Below are positions 36,506 through 48,679 of a DNA stretch of 64,000 bases, piece by piece. Source of the DNA: Pueraria montana var. lobata (taxonomy: Eukaryota > Streptophyta > Magnoliopsida > Fabales > Fabaceae); contig CM048652.1 in assembly GCA_026413185.1 (NCBI GenBank), forward strand, positions 4,960,001 to 5,024,000, read 5' to 3'. Numbering within the stretch: the first letter of the stretch is position 1; each line of letters starts with the position of its first letter. A program made the translations under genes and the position numbers. The notes beneath the pieces were generated by a model. That model was not told the DNA's origin, did not search any database, and saw only the letters and a program-made list of their open reading frames with translations.

Positions 36506-36583
36506 AAACAGCATGTATTGTGTCCTTATTGTTTTAATTTTCTGACGGATAAAAAAAAAAAAAAAAACAGCATGTATCGTGTC
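36506..36583 (+). mobile_element. Tiny A-tailed insertion with a 19-bp target duplication
   Basis: AAACAGCATGTATTGTGTC (36506-36524) and AAACAGCATGTATCGTGTC (36565-36583) flank about 40 bases that end in a run of 17 A. A direct repeat plus a 3' A tail is what target-primed reverse transcription leaves, so this looks like an extremely 5'-truncated LINE or a scrap of retroposed RNA. Confidence 0.55.
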
Positions 36584-36593
36584 GTGTCTGGTC

Positions 36594-37343
36594 CATGGTT
36601 TTGAAAACCGGACCGGACCGGCCGGTTCGACCGGTTCGACCGGGAACCGGTCTGGGTACCGGTCCGGATGCTCTATAAAACCGGAGGAGTTCAGAACCGG
36701 TGGGAACCGGTCAAGAACCGGTCAAACCGGGCCAAAACCGGCCAAAACCGGTCAAGAACCGGTACCAAAAACCGGTTTGAACCGGTTTTTTTTATTTTTT
36801 ATTTTATTTTTTAAAATTTTAAATTTAATATAAAATATTTTAAAAATAAATAAAAACACATATTTAATAAATATCTCAAATAGTTATAAATTATTTTATC
36901 AATTATTATTATTATTTTCTTGTAAAATATATAATTTGCTCATTTATATTAATTTATAATTTTTTTATATCTTGATTTTTGATAATTTTATATTATATTA
37001 ATTTGTCATTTTCTTTCTTTATTCTAAATGTAAATTTTTTATTGTTAATGGACATTATTTTATTTTATTAAAATTTGAACTTAAGTATAATGATATATTT
37101 AATTAAACTTTTATGTATTTTTTGAAAGTTAAAACCTTGTAAAGTGATGTTTTAAGTTTTATTATAGTTTTTAATGTTATAATGTTATGTGATATTATAT
37201 TTATTTAATATTATTTTATAAATTATTTTATTATTATTATTTTATTAATACCGGTTCAACCGCGGTTCAACCACGGTTGAACCATCGAACCTTGAACCAG
37301 TGCCTTGACCGGTTCAATGACCGGTCCGGTTTTAAAAACATTG
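36594..37343. mobile_element. Non-autonomous hAT element with CCGGTT-rich ends
   Basis: The ends are CATGGTTTTGAAAACCGGAC and (reverse complement of the right end) CAATGTTTTTAAAACCGGAC. They are flanked by the perfect 8-bp target duplication GTCTGGTC at 36586-36593 and 37344-37351. The outer 200 bp on the left and 100 bp on the right are dense in AACCGGTC-type subrepeats; the middle is AT-rich. The 750-bp element has no transposase. The open frame at 36579-36833 is the GC-rich end read through and is not a gene. Confidence 0.9.
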
Positions 37344-37351
37344 GTCTGGTC

Positions 37352-38764
37352 CTTTCATTTGTATGCGATTTCAGGAATTTACTTTGGCGGCATTCAAAAT
37401 TATCTTTGAAATAATAAAACATATTTTTGACAAATGACATAAAAAAAACGACTAGTCTTTCATTAGTTAATTCACTTTTCAAATCTTACCTTTTTAACTT
37501 GTCAAATCATGAATAGCTGATCACCAAATGCATAGACAAAGCTGTTTTAGTTTAATTAAGGATTTTGAATTCAAAATTTTCAATTGCAGATGCGTTGAAA
37601 ATTGAAAGGTAGAGTCTTGTTATTCATAATAACTTTAATGTAGTATCTTAATATCAGTGATCTTAAAACAAAAACACCATGATTATTCAATCATATAGTG
37701 ATTGATTATAAGTAAGTTGTGACTCAAACTCCAAGAGAAATTTATATTAAGGAAAAATCTATTTATTTTTATTTTTAACCACTATCTCTAGCTTTAGGGT
37801 GTACGTAGGTTGTCTGATGGCCATACTTGTGAGAATATCCGATCAAAGAGAAAACAAAAATGATTAGTTATTCGATATTTGGGACAAGTTTGGTCCACAA
37901 GTAGCTGTTATCTCATGTAGTGTATGTTTTGGTAATGGTATAACCACACCACACACTAATAATTTTATTGGCTTAATTAAATTATAAACGTTTGATCCAT
38001 TTTGGTAGGATTATCATCTCAATGGAAGCATAGCGTCCCAATCATGAGATAGCTTTCATTATTAGTAAATGGTTCCTACCAGCCGGAGTGGAGAATGAAT
38101 GAATGTGTACCAATTATACACACTTGAGGTCAACAACAATCAAATGACGTTTAGGTACAACGGCACATGACAAGCCAACTATATAGACCCAATTAAGGTG
38201 TGGTGGAGCCCACTGTCACATGGGATCCAACAAAGCCAACCACAACATTGTTGTTTCGTCAAATATTTCGCTTCGTCCATTTATAAATCAACCGTGCCAA
38301 ATGAATCATAAAAATAAAAGGTTGTGTTGCATGTGCATGGCCTCATCTCGTTTAAAGGTTATCCACCTGACATATTTCACATGCACTCCCAACTAATCAT
38401 TAACCTGAAGCTGTAAATAAAACAGTTGGAATTTGGATCCTCCTCATCCTCATGCTTCAGTTGAGAATCATGTAACACCACATGTCCCTAGTGAAGTGAG
38501 CATTCACCACTGAGTGCAGTGTCACATGTGCATAGCATGTGGGCAATTACTTAAGGCACCCCATTTTTTGCTTGGTGCACCTCCAAGACTTATAAAATTT
38601 CCAACTTACCCTTCTCTCCACGTTCACTCTCTTCTTCTCTCCATCTTCCTCTTCACTGCATCGCACCTTCTCACTGTCTCCATTAATCCTTTCACTTGCT
38701 TCTCTGCGTAGCCAACATAACCTTTTTACCCTTCGAATACAAAATTCAAAGTTATGGTTTGATT
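37352..38764. other. Intergenic DNA, no gene seen
   Basis: AT-rich, with a CT-rich stretch at about 38600-38700. The open frame at 38514-38711 has no family features. From about 38545 the sequence may already belong to the repeat that carries the palindrome array. Confidence 0.5.
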
Positions 38765-38962
38765 ATTACGGATCGAACAATCCGTAATACATTTGTATTA
38801 CGGATTGTTTAATCCGTAATACATTTTTATGCATTACGGATTGAGCAATCTGTAATGCATAAAAATGTATTATGGATTGCACAATCCGTAACACATTTAT
38901 ATTACGGATTGTGCAATCCGTAATACATTTTTATGCATTACGGATTGCATAAAATCCGTAAT
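38765..38962. repeat. Array of six palindromes (ATTACGGATTG-NN-CAATCCGTAAT type)
   Basis: Six near-perfect inverted repeats lie at 38765-38788, 38797-38820, 38833-38856, 38869-38892, 38901-38924 and 38937-38962. Each has the arm ATTACGGATTG and its complement. The spacers alternate between 8 bp (ACATTTGT, ACATTTAT) and 12 bp (ACATTTTTATGC, GCATAAAAATGT). The central two bases vary. The last palindrome is 26 bp. Confidence 0.93.
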
Positions 38963-38963
38963 G

Positions 38964-38986
38964 CCCCCCCCCCCCCCCCCCCCCCC
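38964..38986 (+). repeat. Poly-C run of 23 bases
   Basis: A pure C run follows the last palindrome (…AATG then C) and is followed by GCGGGAACAAACG. It is out of character for this AT-rich region and may mark a sequencing or assembly join. Confidence 0.95.
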
Positions 38987-39668
38987 GCGGGAACAAACGC
39001 CCGAACAGTAGGATTATTACCCGAAGGTCATTGTGGGCCGAAACTAGCAACTCAGGTTGCCTTCTCCAAAATGGACTAAATTAAGCACACAAACAAACAA
39101 ATAACTTGTTAGTTATAGTGATTACTTAGAACATGGATTTCAATTAATCCTTATAAACCTGAGGATCTTCATCATTTTAGACCCAAATCCTCAAACAGAT
39201 TTTAGCATACATATCAGCAACAAAAGGAAATACTCAGCAGTAAAAAAATTGTCCAGAAACAGTACTACTCCTGCACAAGGCCGATTATAACATCAAGGAA
39301 ATAACCGTTCTCTAATTAAATAAGGAGAGAGGGTCATTAAATGAAAAGTGAGATCAAACCCTTCAAAATTTGTAATTTTTAGTAAATTTCAGCCTATAGA
39401 AGAGAATGTTGGAAAGAGTGTTAGAGATGATAACTACTGATAATGTTGCTCTGCAATCAAAATTGATATTTCTTGATAATTACTAATAATTCTAACTAAT
39501 GAGATGAAAGCAAAAGTTAGTTTTATGGTTTTTGATTCTTCAGACTTGAAGGTATGTGAGATGCAATTGATTTCTACAAGTTTTCCTTTCCTTACATGAA
39601 ATTTTACTCCTCACTAGATTTTTGAAGTACGCATGACTACTCTTGCTCCTTAGATACCTTTGGTTTGG
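38987..39668. other. Intergenic DNA, no gene seen
   Basis: Includes (39320-39430) a partial relative of the MITE family seen at 62410. Nothing else is supported. Confidence 0.5.
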
Positions 39669-40532
39669 CGAATTCTATCGTGTCAGAGTTGAATAGGTCT
39701 GGTACCGTGCCTTAGTTAACGTAGTCCGTTGGATCTACTGCTTGTAAAATAGAAGGCCTGGATGCAACGTGTTTCAGTTGGTAAGGATTCCACTTTTTCG
39801 ATACTGTGGGGGCCCATATTGTGGGTCTGCTTGACCCTATTTTTTTGCAATGTTTAAAAAAATTAACATTGCAATTTCATTCAACGTTTTCTTCAAATTG
39901 GTGTACTAAGCTACCATATTCAATGGAAAGCCATCCTTCCAAATGACTCCCAAAAATTTTTAAAATGTTCCTTCTTTGGCCACAATTCATCGATCGAAGG
40001 ACTTAACAGATTCACTCTCAACCCAATACTCTGAACACATACTTCATAATTGCTAATCCTTTTCCGATTAAATTCGAACATCAAAAGCATCCCCATTAAA
40101 AAACATTTACACCTCTCCACAAAATAACAATCCCCATCCGCAACCGGTTTCAGTTGGAGAAAGATAAACAACAAACAAGTATGCATCCAGATCTAACAAA
40201 GGTGGCACGACTTGGTCGAAGGAAAATCGAGTGTCGAGTGCTGCTTACTCCGACGACGAAGGTTGCCGTCGTAGTTGCAAAAATGGGGACACAGGTTTCT
40301 CTCTCCAGAGAACACCAGACTTTGTTGACCTAAGCGGTGGCACATTAAATATGATTTTAATTGTTAAATCCACTTGACAACTATCTTTTCGAAAAAGTAG
40401 AATCATTACCAACTGAAACCCCACAGTAACACGTTGCATCCAAGCCTTCTATTTTACAAGCAACAGATCCAACGGACTATATTAACTAAGGCACGGTACC
40501 AGATCTATTCAACTCTGGCACGATAGAATTCG
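39669..40532. mobile_element. Long-TIR element, Mutator-like by structure
   Basis: The left arm (39669 to about 39810, starting CGAATTCTATCGTGTCAGAG) and right arm (about 40395-40532) are inverted copies sharing GGTACCGTGCCTTAGTTAA, AGTCCGTTGGATCT and GGATGCAACGTG. No convincing target duplication was found, so the exact ends are uncertain. The minus-strand open frame 39920-40186 (88 aa, PVADGDCYFVERCKCFLMGM) has no recognised family and may be cargo or chance. Confidence 0.72.
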
Positions 40533-41589
40533 TCCTTGATTAAATATTTTCTTTAAACTTAGACATTTATAATATTTTAAATTTCAATATGTATTATATT
40601 AATATACTTATTTATTTAGGTACTGTGCATATACGTATAAAACCATATTATATTGTTTGAGCATTGATAATTAAATAAAATAAAAATTGCATAATTTATC
40701 AAGGTAATATTATTTTTTTTAGAAAAAAAAATCTATCTAACATTAATCTATACTATTAAATAAAGGGAATACTCACTTTTAGTGTATACAATTTTTAAAC
40801 AATTTTACACTTGTATCAATTTTTAGACTTCTACTATTCTCTTCTAATAACTACCCCACTACTCTTATTTTTTATTTTTAACTTCTTTTTTCTTTAATTT
40901 TTATTTTTATTTAAAATATATAGAGAGGCACGGAGTGCCTCAGTTCCCTAGTTTATAGTATAATATAAATGGAGTACTTTAAAAAGTTTGGAATTTTTTT
41001 GCACTTACTTAAAATTGACATTTAAATATTTTAGCGTACATAAAACTCACATTTATATCGATTGATTATGATTTTTAGAGCTCATGAGGCTCTGCTGGGA
41101 AACCCGACTCACTTGAGATGCAGTTCAGAAACGATATGAGGGTAGATGCCCAATATCCACACCACTGCAAGATGCCCTTCTTTTTAAGATTTGAACTTAT
41201 GTATCCATATATATCATTGCGCCAAAGCTCACACTTAGAATATAATACAAAATAGATTAAAAATTAAAACTACATAATCCGCCCCAAATTTTATCAACAC
41301 GCATCCCACCAAGTCAGCAGAACAATAGAAGATAGAAGGGGTACATCCAAAGGCATATGGGAAACTGAAGCAATAAAAGCATCCCCCCTCAAAAAAAATT
41401 ATAACAAGCGAGCGGGCAATTCTTGCCTCTGCGTTCCAAAACAGTCAGCAAATTAAAAAATTTGCATTAAATAGTTAGCGGGATTAAATATTAATAACAC
41501 CGAAACACTAGGTATAATCACCGGCCAATGAATTACACGCTACAATTCTCTAGGTATTTAGAGAACAAAATTTCCAACAAAAATCTAAG
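40533..41589. other. Intergenic DNA downstream of the RCC1 gene
   Basis: AT-rich. The right end is the RCC1 3' UTR side. No feature is supported. Confidence 0.6.
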
Positions 41590-44500
41590 TTATGACTTAC
41601 GGGGTCTTCCTCTCTTACCAGATTTCACCTGAGGGGATTTAGAACTGTTTTTATTTGCTGCAGTCCCACCCCGTCCACGGCCAGAGGCTTTTCCCTTACC
41701 ACCTGACTTTTTGGGTGCCTTACCTCGGCCTTTACCAGAACCACGCGACCTTTTCACCTCAGCCTCACCATTAATTTGATCCTCACTATCGTCACTTTCT
41801 TCAGCATCCTCCTCTGACTCCGATGAATCTTTCGATTTTTTCCTCTTCTTCGAATTGTCAGCAGCTCCTTTTGCACCCTTTTTCGCAGCCTGCTTAGGCA
41901 CTGGAGTTGTGTTTACGGCCTCATTACCTGCAGCCAGAGAACAATGAAATCAGCACCAGTTCAGACTCCAACCACACTGTTAAAGCCAGAAGAACGGTCA
42001 ACTGAAGATGGATCAGGAAAATATCTCCAGCAATCAGGATTCCAATCCACCCCCCTCAAATCAGTCATAAAATGATACACGCTGATGCATTTTGGACAGA
42101 TTGTACAGTATAGACCTAAAACTAATTTGGAATTTATAATAAGTAGCATACCTTCACCAACAGCTTTCCCATCATATATATCGAGCTGCAGACAAAGGAG
42201 ACGTTAGGTGTTTCTATACATCATATCATAAAATAGAATGCACTAGATGAAGTAAACACGAGACATGTGATGTGATCGAGAGGACATATGACTGGACAAT
42301 TTAGAGATAAAAATAGAAGAGTGACAAAAAAGATATCAATATATATAATGCAAAAAATAACTAGATGAAAATTTAATACATGCTAATATCAACCAATGTA
42401 CAAAACTAGACAAAACTCATGGCTTCTCTAAATCCATTCATAATATTCAACAGATAGATATAGAAATTGAGAACAAGAAACCAAAACCCCTATTACAAAG
42501 AATCTACTGGTTCATGTCATATTAAACACATAAATAGCTCTTGACAATACTCAATAGGATTTCATGATTTCTGCTACAAGCAGCGTAAATATAGCCAAAA
42601 ATATAAATAACAGACCTTGTTAAATCCTTTGAGAACTTCATACAATAAACATGACTCCTAAGATAATAATAAGCAAAATTTAAGAGCTACCTGGTCAAGT
42701 CGATCAACAACATTTGCTCTATCAACAATAACCATGGAATGACCCATACCACAAGCAACACTGTCAGAAAATAAGAAAATATTTAGATCATTTCTCATTT
42801 TGCTTATTCATATAGATAACAATCTTAATTGTATAAACGAGATATCAAATCATTTATAAGCACCTTTTATTTATTAATAATATTCACTACATCAAAGCAT
42901 AACTTAACTGATACCAAATTTTGGCTACCAAAAACAAATTGAGACTGAAGAAAACCACTTGACATGCAGAGTGGAAAATAGAATACACAACATCCAGAAA
43001 AAGGCACGCAAGATAAAATGGAACAAAAAGGTGATGTTTACTACCTACCTTATTACATGCATACCCTCAAGTAAATCTACCTTCTTGGGTACAGCTGAAG
43101 ACCTAAAGGGCAAGCACAAACAGGATTAGAAAATAAGAAAATAAAGGCAACACATAATTAGAGATTACTCCCCAACCCCATCCACCCAAAAAAAAGAGTT
43201 GCATACACATACTTTTGTCCAGTAGGTCCATATCCCAGCTCTCCGTTCTGAGCGTGTCCCCAACTTATGCAAGAGGAATCAGCCCCAACAAAATGGTGCA
43301 TGTTGCCTGAATCCATGCATCGTAGATTCCAACCACTATTTACCAAAGTAAATATGGAATACTTTGATCAACATCAAGTAAAAGAGTCGGAGGAAAAGAA
43401 CTTATCGAGAAGAATTTTATACACCAAGAATTATTATTCAAACCATGGAATAAAGTACAACCTTAAATCCATTAGAGGCTTTGGATACATCCAGTCATCA
43501 CCAGTGTTTTTTAATTTACCCCACATATACAACTGCCCTCCACCTGAAATGAAAAAAGAACCAGCACTGAAACTGAAACCAAAAGCCATTCTGTGGAAAT
43601 TAACCAACCAAAATCATAATTTAAACAGGGATTGTTCAGATCAGAGACAAAATATAATATTTTAACTTGAGATACTAAGAAAGGTGTTGTATTGTTGTAA
43701 CTTGTAAGTAAAAAAATGACCAATTGAGGTTTGGATAAAGTGCAGAAATCTTATACATGGGAAAAGCTAGCACAGCTAATACCTAACATCATAACCAGTA
43801 GCATAAATTGATTTAACTGTTGGCAAAGTTAACGAGACTTTTTGATTCCCTTATTTAAAGGAATAAATTATAAATTATTAACTACAGATTCAGATAATAA
43901 TACATTAATAGAATGGAAAGCCTTGGCAACAGGTGCAAAGACTCTAGAGGTTGGACACTTAAAATATATATCAGTATCAAACACGAGAAAATTTTCATTT
44001 TCATATGTACCCCCTTCAAATGTTTTTCTTTATCTAGTGCAGGAAATTGGTAACACAAGATGTATAATAAAATGGACAAGCAATTGGAACTTCTTACATC
44101 AAATTATAAAAAAATATTCAAAAGACTGATATTGAGAGCGTCAAACTCCTCATGAGCATGGTTTGACACTTGATTAAAAAAACCATCATGCTATAACACG
44201 CATTACCAAAAAGGAAGCAACCAACATAATAACAGCTATGAAGGAGGTACATAATGTCAGTGTGTACTTTATTTTACTAAAGCAGGGGTCAGGGAACATG
44301 TGTGTGTGTGAGGCATACCAGCAGTACATGAAGAATTCACAGAACCAGCTGATATGACTGCATCAGGCGGCAAAACATTTCTATTCTGAAAAACTTCAAC
44401 ACGACGTGGGACCCACTCATCCTTCTGCTCCCTATGTCCTAGCCTACAGAACCCATAAGGTTTGATGAATTTTTGAACACAAGGAGTAGGGACCAGATAT

Positions 44501-47500
44501 TAAAAACCAATTTGAACAAGAATTATCTGATATTTGCAGTTTATTGGGAGTTCACAAAACATTGCCAACCCAATGTCAAACTAAGCACCGACCTTCCATA
44601 ACCACCAAAACCCCACCTGCACACCCAACACCCAAGTAATCAACAATTATAACTTTACACAGGTAAGTAAAGCATTGAAGTAGGAGACTAAAGGATTACT
44701 CACGTGTAGACGAAGCCATTCTTATCCACTGCCACTAAATATCCAAAACAAAAACATTAAGGAAAAGTAGTAAATAAGGTCATATAACCAAGATCAAGCA
44801 AGGAATAACAAGCACCAGTATGATTTGTTCCACATGCCACTTTGACAATTGTTTCCCCAGCAAGAGCAGCAATTGCTCGAGGACGTGGCTGGGGTTCATA
44901 AACCAACCTCACAGAGCTGTCTTTGGAATTATACTGCAGGTACATGCAAAATTAGGTAAAGACAAAGCTTTCTATTCTTTGCGGCCCCATGCATGTGAAT
45001 GTATATTAAAGCAAGCGGAATCAAATGGGAATAAAAAATAACAAAAGGTTTGAATTTTCAGGTAGACAAAGCATGAGTTAAAAATTAATAGCATATCGAA
45101 ACCAATGTCAATTAACTTGTTCTTTGAAGAAGAAGAATGACCCATTATTACTTCAATTGTTATGTAATCCTCATAATTCATGTTGACATGGAATTTCTTC
45201 TCTACAGTGCATGAAACCCACTGAGATGATCTAGTAAAACTCCAGCCATAGATGATAACTGTAGAATAAGTGGGAGTGGGACATGATTCACAAGACAAAT
45301 AAAATTAGCAAAAGTATAATACAGAATGTGATTAATTATTTTACAATTACTAATTAGTTTTTGTCCTCCTTGTTCATTATTCTATAATTCTCTTTTGATG
45401 TTTCTTAATCTGCAACTATTAACAATTTTTAGGCATGCCTATAATCATTGGTAGTTTTTTTTCTTTCAAATAAACAAAATTTAAATGAATTTATATTCTG
45501 TTTTTCAGAGAAGGAAAGAATATCCACCACATAAAACATAAAACAATTAAGGAAACCAAATCATTAGCAAGGGAGAAAGTAGCTATTAAAGATTATTTAC
45601 ACTAGGAGTAGGACTAAGGAATCAAGGCCTTAAAATTCATAAAATCCAGACAACCAATAGCATGTATAAATATCTAGTCTGCAGAAAGTTAAAATATTGA
45701 ATTCAATAATATTATTTTAAAACTTGCAAATATTTTCTTAAACTGAGTATACTGAAATTATTATCTGAAGAAAACATAAGTGATTAAATTGATGCACTAA
45801 AGCCAAGAGAAAGATATCAGCAATAAAGAACTATGTTAAAACATATGCCTGCCATAGCAACGGGGAAATATAAGTCAAAATTCAATCACTGTAATAGTAA
45901 GATTTGTTAAACCCTGGCAACCATTATGAGCTCAATGGTACCTAAATGGCCCCAAGCACAAAGCATCTGATCAACTGGCCTTTAAATCTGAGGATAATAG
46001 ATCATATACAACCACTAGAATACAGTTTCCTGCATCCCATGGGTTTAAATTAAAATATGGACACTCATGCATCTTGGGACAACAAAGACCATGAAACATC
46101 TTCCTTGAGCATACCTCATTATCTGTTCCATGCCCAAGCTGCCCATACTGTGGAAGCCCAGCAGTCCTGGTAATCAAAGCAAAAGAAAAAATTGAAACTC
46201 AGCAACTACTGCATGTCTGCATCCCAAGCAAGAACAGAATATTCATGCCTGTGGACAGAGAATCAAGAAAACTGAATGCAATCTTTGTCCAGAAACCATA
46301 CAGTATAGAAGCTCCTTCAACGGAAGATAACCACACAGTAAAGTCACCGCCACAAGCAGTATGTTTTACTTCAGACACAAGACAGCGAACAGGTGATGAC
46401 TCAATTTCTGCACAAGACAAAGCACGAAAGAAAATCAAATTGTCATTCTCTATGAGATAAAGCAATCCTTACTATCCATACACAAAAGTACAACCGGAAG
46501 ATCTGCATAGTTTTACATCAGCCATCAATCTGTGTGTGTGTGTGTGTATCAGCAAGTGAGTTGTAATAAGCATTACCACCAGCATCCCAATAACTAACAG
46601 CAACCATTTTCTGCATAGCTTTATACAAAGAAAACTGCAACTAAGGATTTGTTTGGATTGATGGTAAAGGGTGGAAAGAAGTAGAATGAAATAGAATGAT
46701 AAGGGATGCCATTGTTTGGGTTTTTGAAACTATGATGGGAAGGAACAAAATTTGGTGGACCTCATTCGATCCCTTCCACTCTCTAACCCCATTCTCTTTG
46801 CCTCCAAATTGATAAGTAAGAGGAGAAACCAATTTATATTTATTATCATAATTACAAAATTATATTTTTATCCTTTAACCCTTTCTCCTTGTTGCTGAGG
46901 TACTGCCACCAATTTCCTCTTCTGTGTCCTAGAACCAGTCTCTAGCTGCATCATCCTCATAAATCACACTGTCTTCAAAAAAACCACATGCTTTGGATGA
47001 GCAACAAAGAGAGCGAGTGGATTTGGAATGAAAGTGCTAGGTTTCCGTTTCTTAGCTCTACAAGTGCAAGATTTGGTACCGAAGCTTCAGCAGTGCACTC
47101 CATCCTTTCCCCCATTTTTCAATGTGCTATTTTGCTACTTTCTTCTAAGCACTTCAAAGGTTGCATTTCCAGTGCACAACTGCTTCCCATTGTGACATGG
47201 GTATTTGTTTGAAAAAAAAAAATCTATTTTTTGAATTAGTGATACTTATTCAATACTTCACAAAAATAAAATAGTAATAATATAAGAAAATAAAGTTTTT
47301 GAAATAAGGGCAAATTGGAAGAATAAATTTATCATCCTCACCAATCTAACTCAATTTCACTAGAATTTCCAAATAGGGGAAAGGAAATGTTCTCCATTCC
47401 ATCATTGAATACCCGAATAACAACAAGCTTTACTCCATTCCATCATTGAATACCCGAATAACGACAAGCTTTACTCCATTCCATCATTAAATACCCGAAT

Positions 47501-48674
47501 AACGACAAACTTTACTCCATTCCATTCTATACATCTATTCCACTCATAAAGTATCCAAAAAAAGCCTAAGAAAAAGCATGGATCACTCTAACATCCAAGC
47601 AAACAATAGCTGGCATTAAAAATGCATTAGCAGAAATTGCAGAATTTTACAGATACACTAAAAACAAGCATACCATTTCTCACAGAACCGGAACCTAGTT
47701 GTCCATGTTTGTTCCATCCGAAGGCCAGGGAATTTCCATCCTCTGTAACAACCACTGTATGGCTCCTCCCTGCTCCAGCTTTGACAACTTTGTATCTTCA
47801 ATTTAAACATCAAAGAAATTTAGCATTACAAGAAGCAATGACAGAACAAACTACAAATTGATACAGAATTAACCCGTTAAACTGAAAAGGGTTACAGACA
47901 GACAAGCGTCAAACTCTCTTATACAGAGCATTCCCCCAAAGTATTAGTTACACGGTCATTAGCAACCCCAGAACCCAGACAAATACCATACACTAAAAAA
48001 GACTGAGCATATATCATTGGCTATGGCTTACACACACAGAAAAAAATAAACAAGGAAGCACTATGTTCATGGCGAAAGAAGCCAGCGAATGGTTTCACCG
48101 CAGCAAATCATTAACTCACTTGGAAAGTTCAGACACAACAGTTGGTCTATCACGCTGAATCGTATCTCCATGACCCAATTGCCCTTTCTGCACAACAAAT
48201 CTCACAGATTAGAGGCAAAACTTCAACAATTTAAAATTCAAAACACGAGTGTTAGTGTGTATAAACTTCACAGCCATACCTCATTACGTCCCCATGTATA
48301 ACAACGCCCTTCAACGTCCAATGCCACGCAATGACAAGACACTGCATTCACACCAACGATAACACGCTTCAAAACACGAGTCATACATAACTCAACACAA
48401 AAGAATAACTTTTTTTTAAAAAAGAAATAGTGAATATAAAAAACAACTAAACGAGTTTGTTTAAGTTACCGCAACCGGCGGCGATGTAGCGAATATCAAC
48501 GCCGACGAGAGGACGGAGGCGCGAGGGAGAGACGAGGTTACCGTCGACGGCACCCTTGCGACGACCAATGATATCCCAACACGTGGCACCGCAGAACAAG
48601 AGTTCTCCCCCTTTGACCTCCTCCTCCTTCTTCTCTTCCTCCTCGACCTTCTTCTCCGCTTCGGACGCAGACAT
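41590..48674 (-). CDS. RCC1-family beta-propeller protein with basic AT-hook tail
   Basis: There are sixteen coding exons: 48470-48674, 48280-48341, 48120-48187, 47674-47795, 46302-46407, 46115-46166, 44816-44933, 44704-44734, 44593-44616, 44319-44443, 43462-43543, 43213-43335, 43049-43102, 42691-42760, 42152-42185 and 41590-41927. All have GT/AG ends and they total 537 aa. Repeats carry RCC1 blade motifs (WGRNEKGQLGHGD, FGWNKHGQLGSG, LPQYGQLGHGTDNE, SWGHAQNGELGYGP, VACGMGHSMVIVD). The start MSASEAEKKV and the order of blades match Arabidopsis At1g19880 as I recall it; animal RCC2 is a distant relative. The last 111 residues are acidic then Lys/Gly-rich with KKRKKSK, GRGRGG and a terminal KRGRPRKS AT-hook core, so DNA association is likely. 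Exons 8 and 9 are only 31 and 24 nt. The intron after exon 4 holds a Harbinger-type element. Confidence 0.94.
46645..47566. mobile_element. PIF/Harbinger-type element in an RCC1 intron
   Basis: The left end GGATTTGTTTGGATTGATGG and the reverse complement of the right end GGCTTTTTTTGGATACTTTA are Tourist-like TIRs. TAA flanks both sides (46642-46644 and 47567-47569), the 3-bp duplication of this superfamily. Near the right end a 41-bp unit (CTCCATTCCATCATTGAATA…) is repeated about three times (47391-47515). The element is 922 bp with no transposase, and lies between exons 4 and 5 of the RCC1 gene. Confidence 0.75.
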
Positions 48675-48679
48675 TTCCC

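Noticed and set aside
36579..36833. 84-codon Gly/Thr/Arg-rich open frame
   Set aside because: It is the CCGGTT repeat of the hAT end translated, and it starts outside the element.
38765..38962. CRISPR-like array
   Set aside because: Units are palindromes with 8-12 bp spacers that are nearly identical to each other; this is plant nuclear DNA.
39657..40541. 9-bp target duplication around the 39669 element
   Set aside because: The best pairing matches only about six of nine bases, so it is not reported as a duplication.
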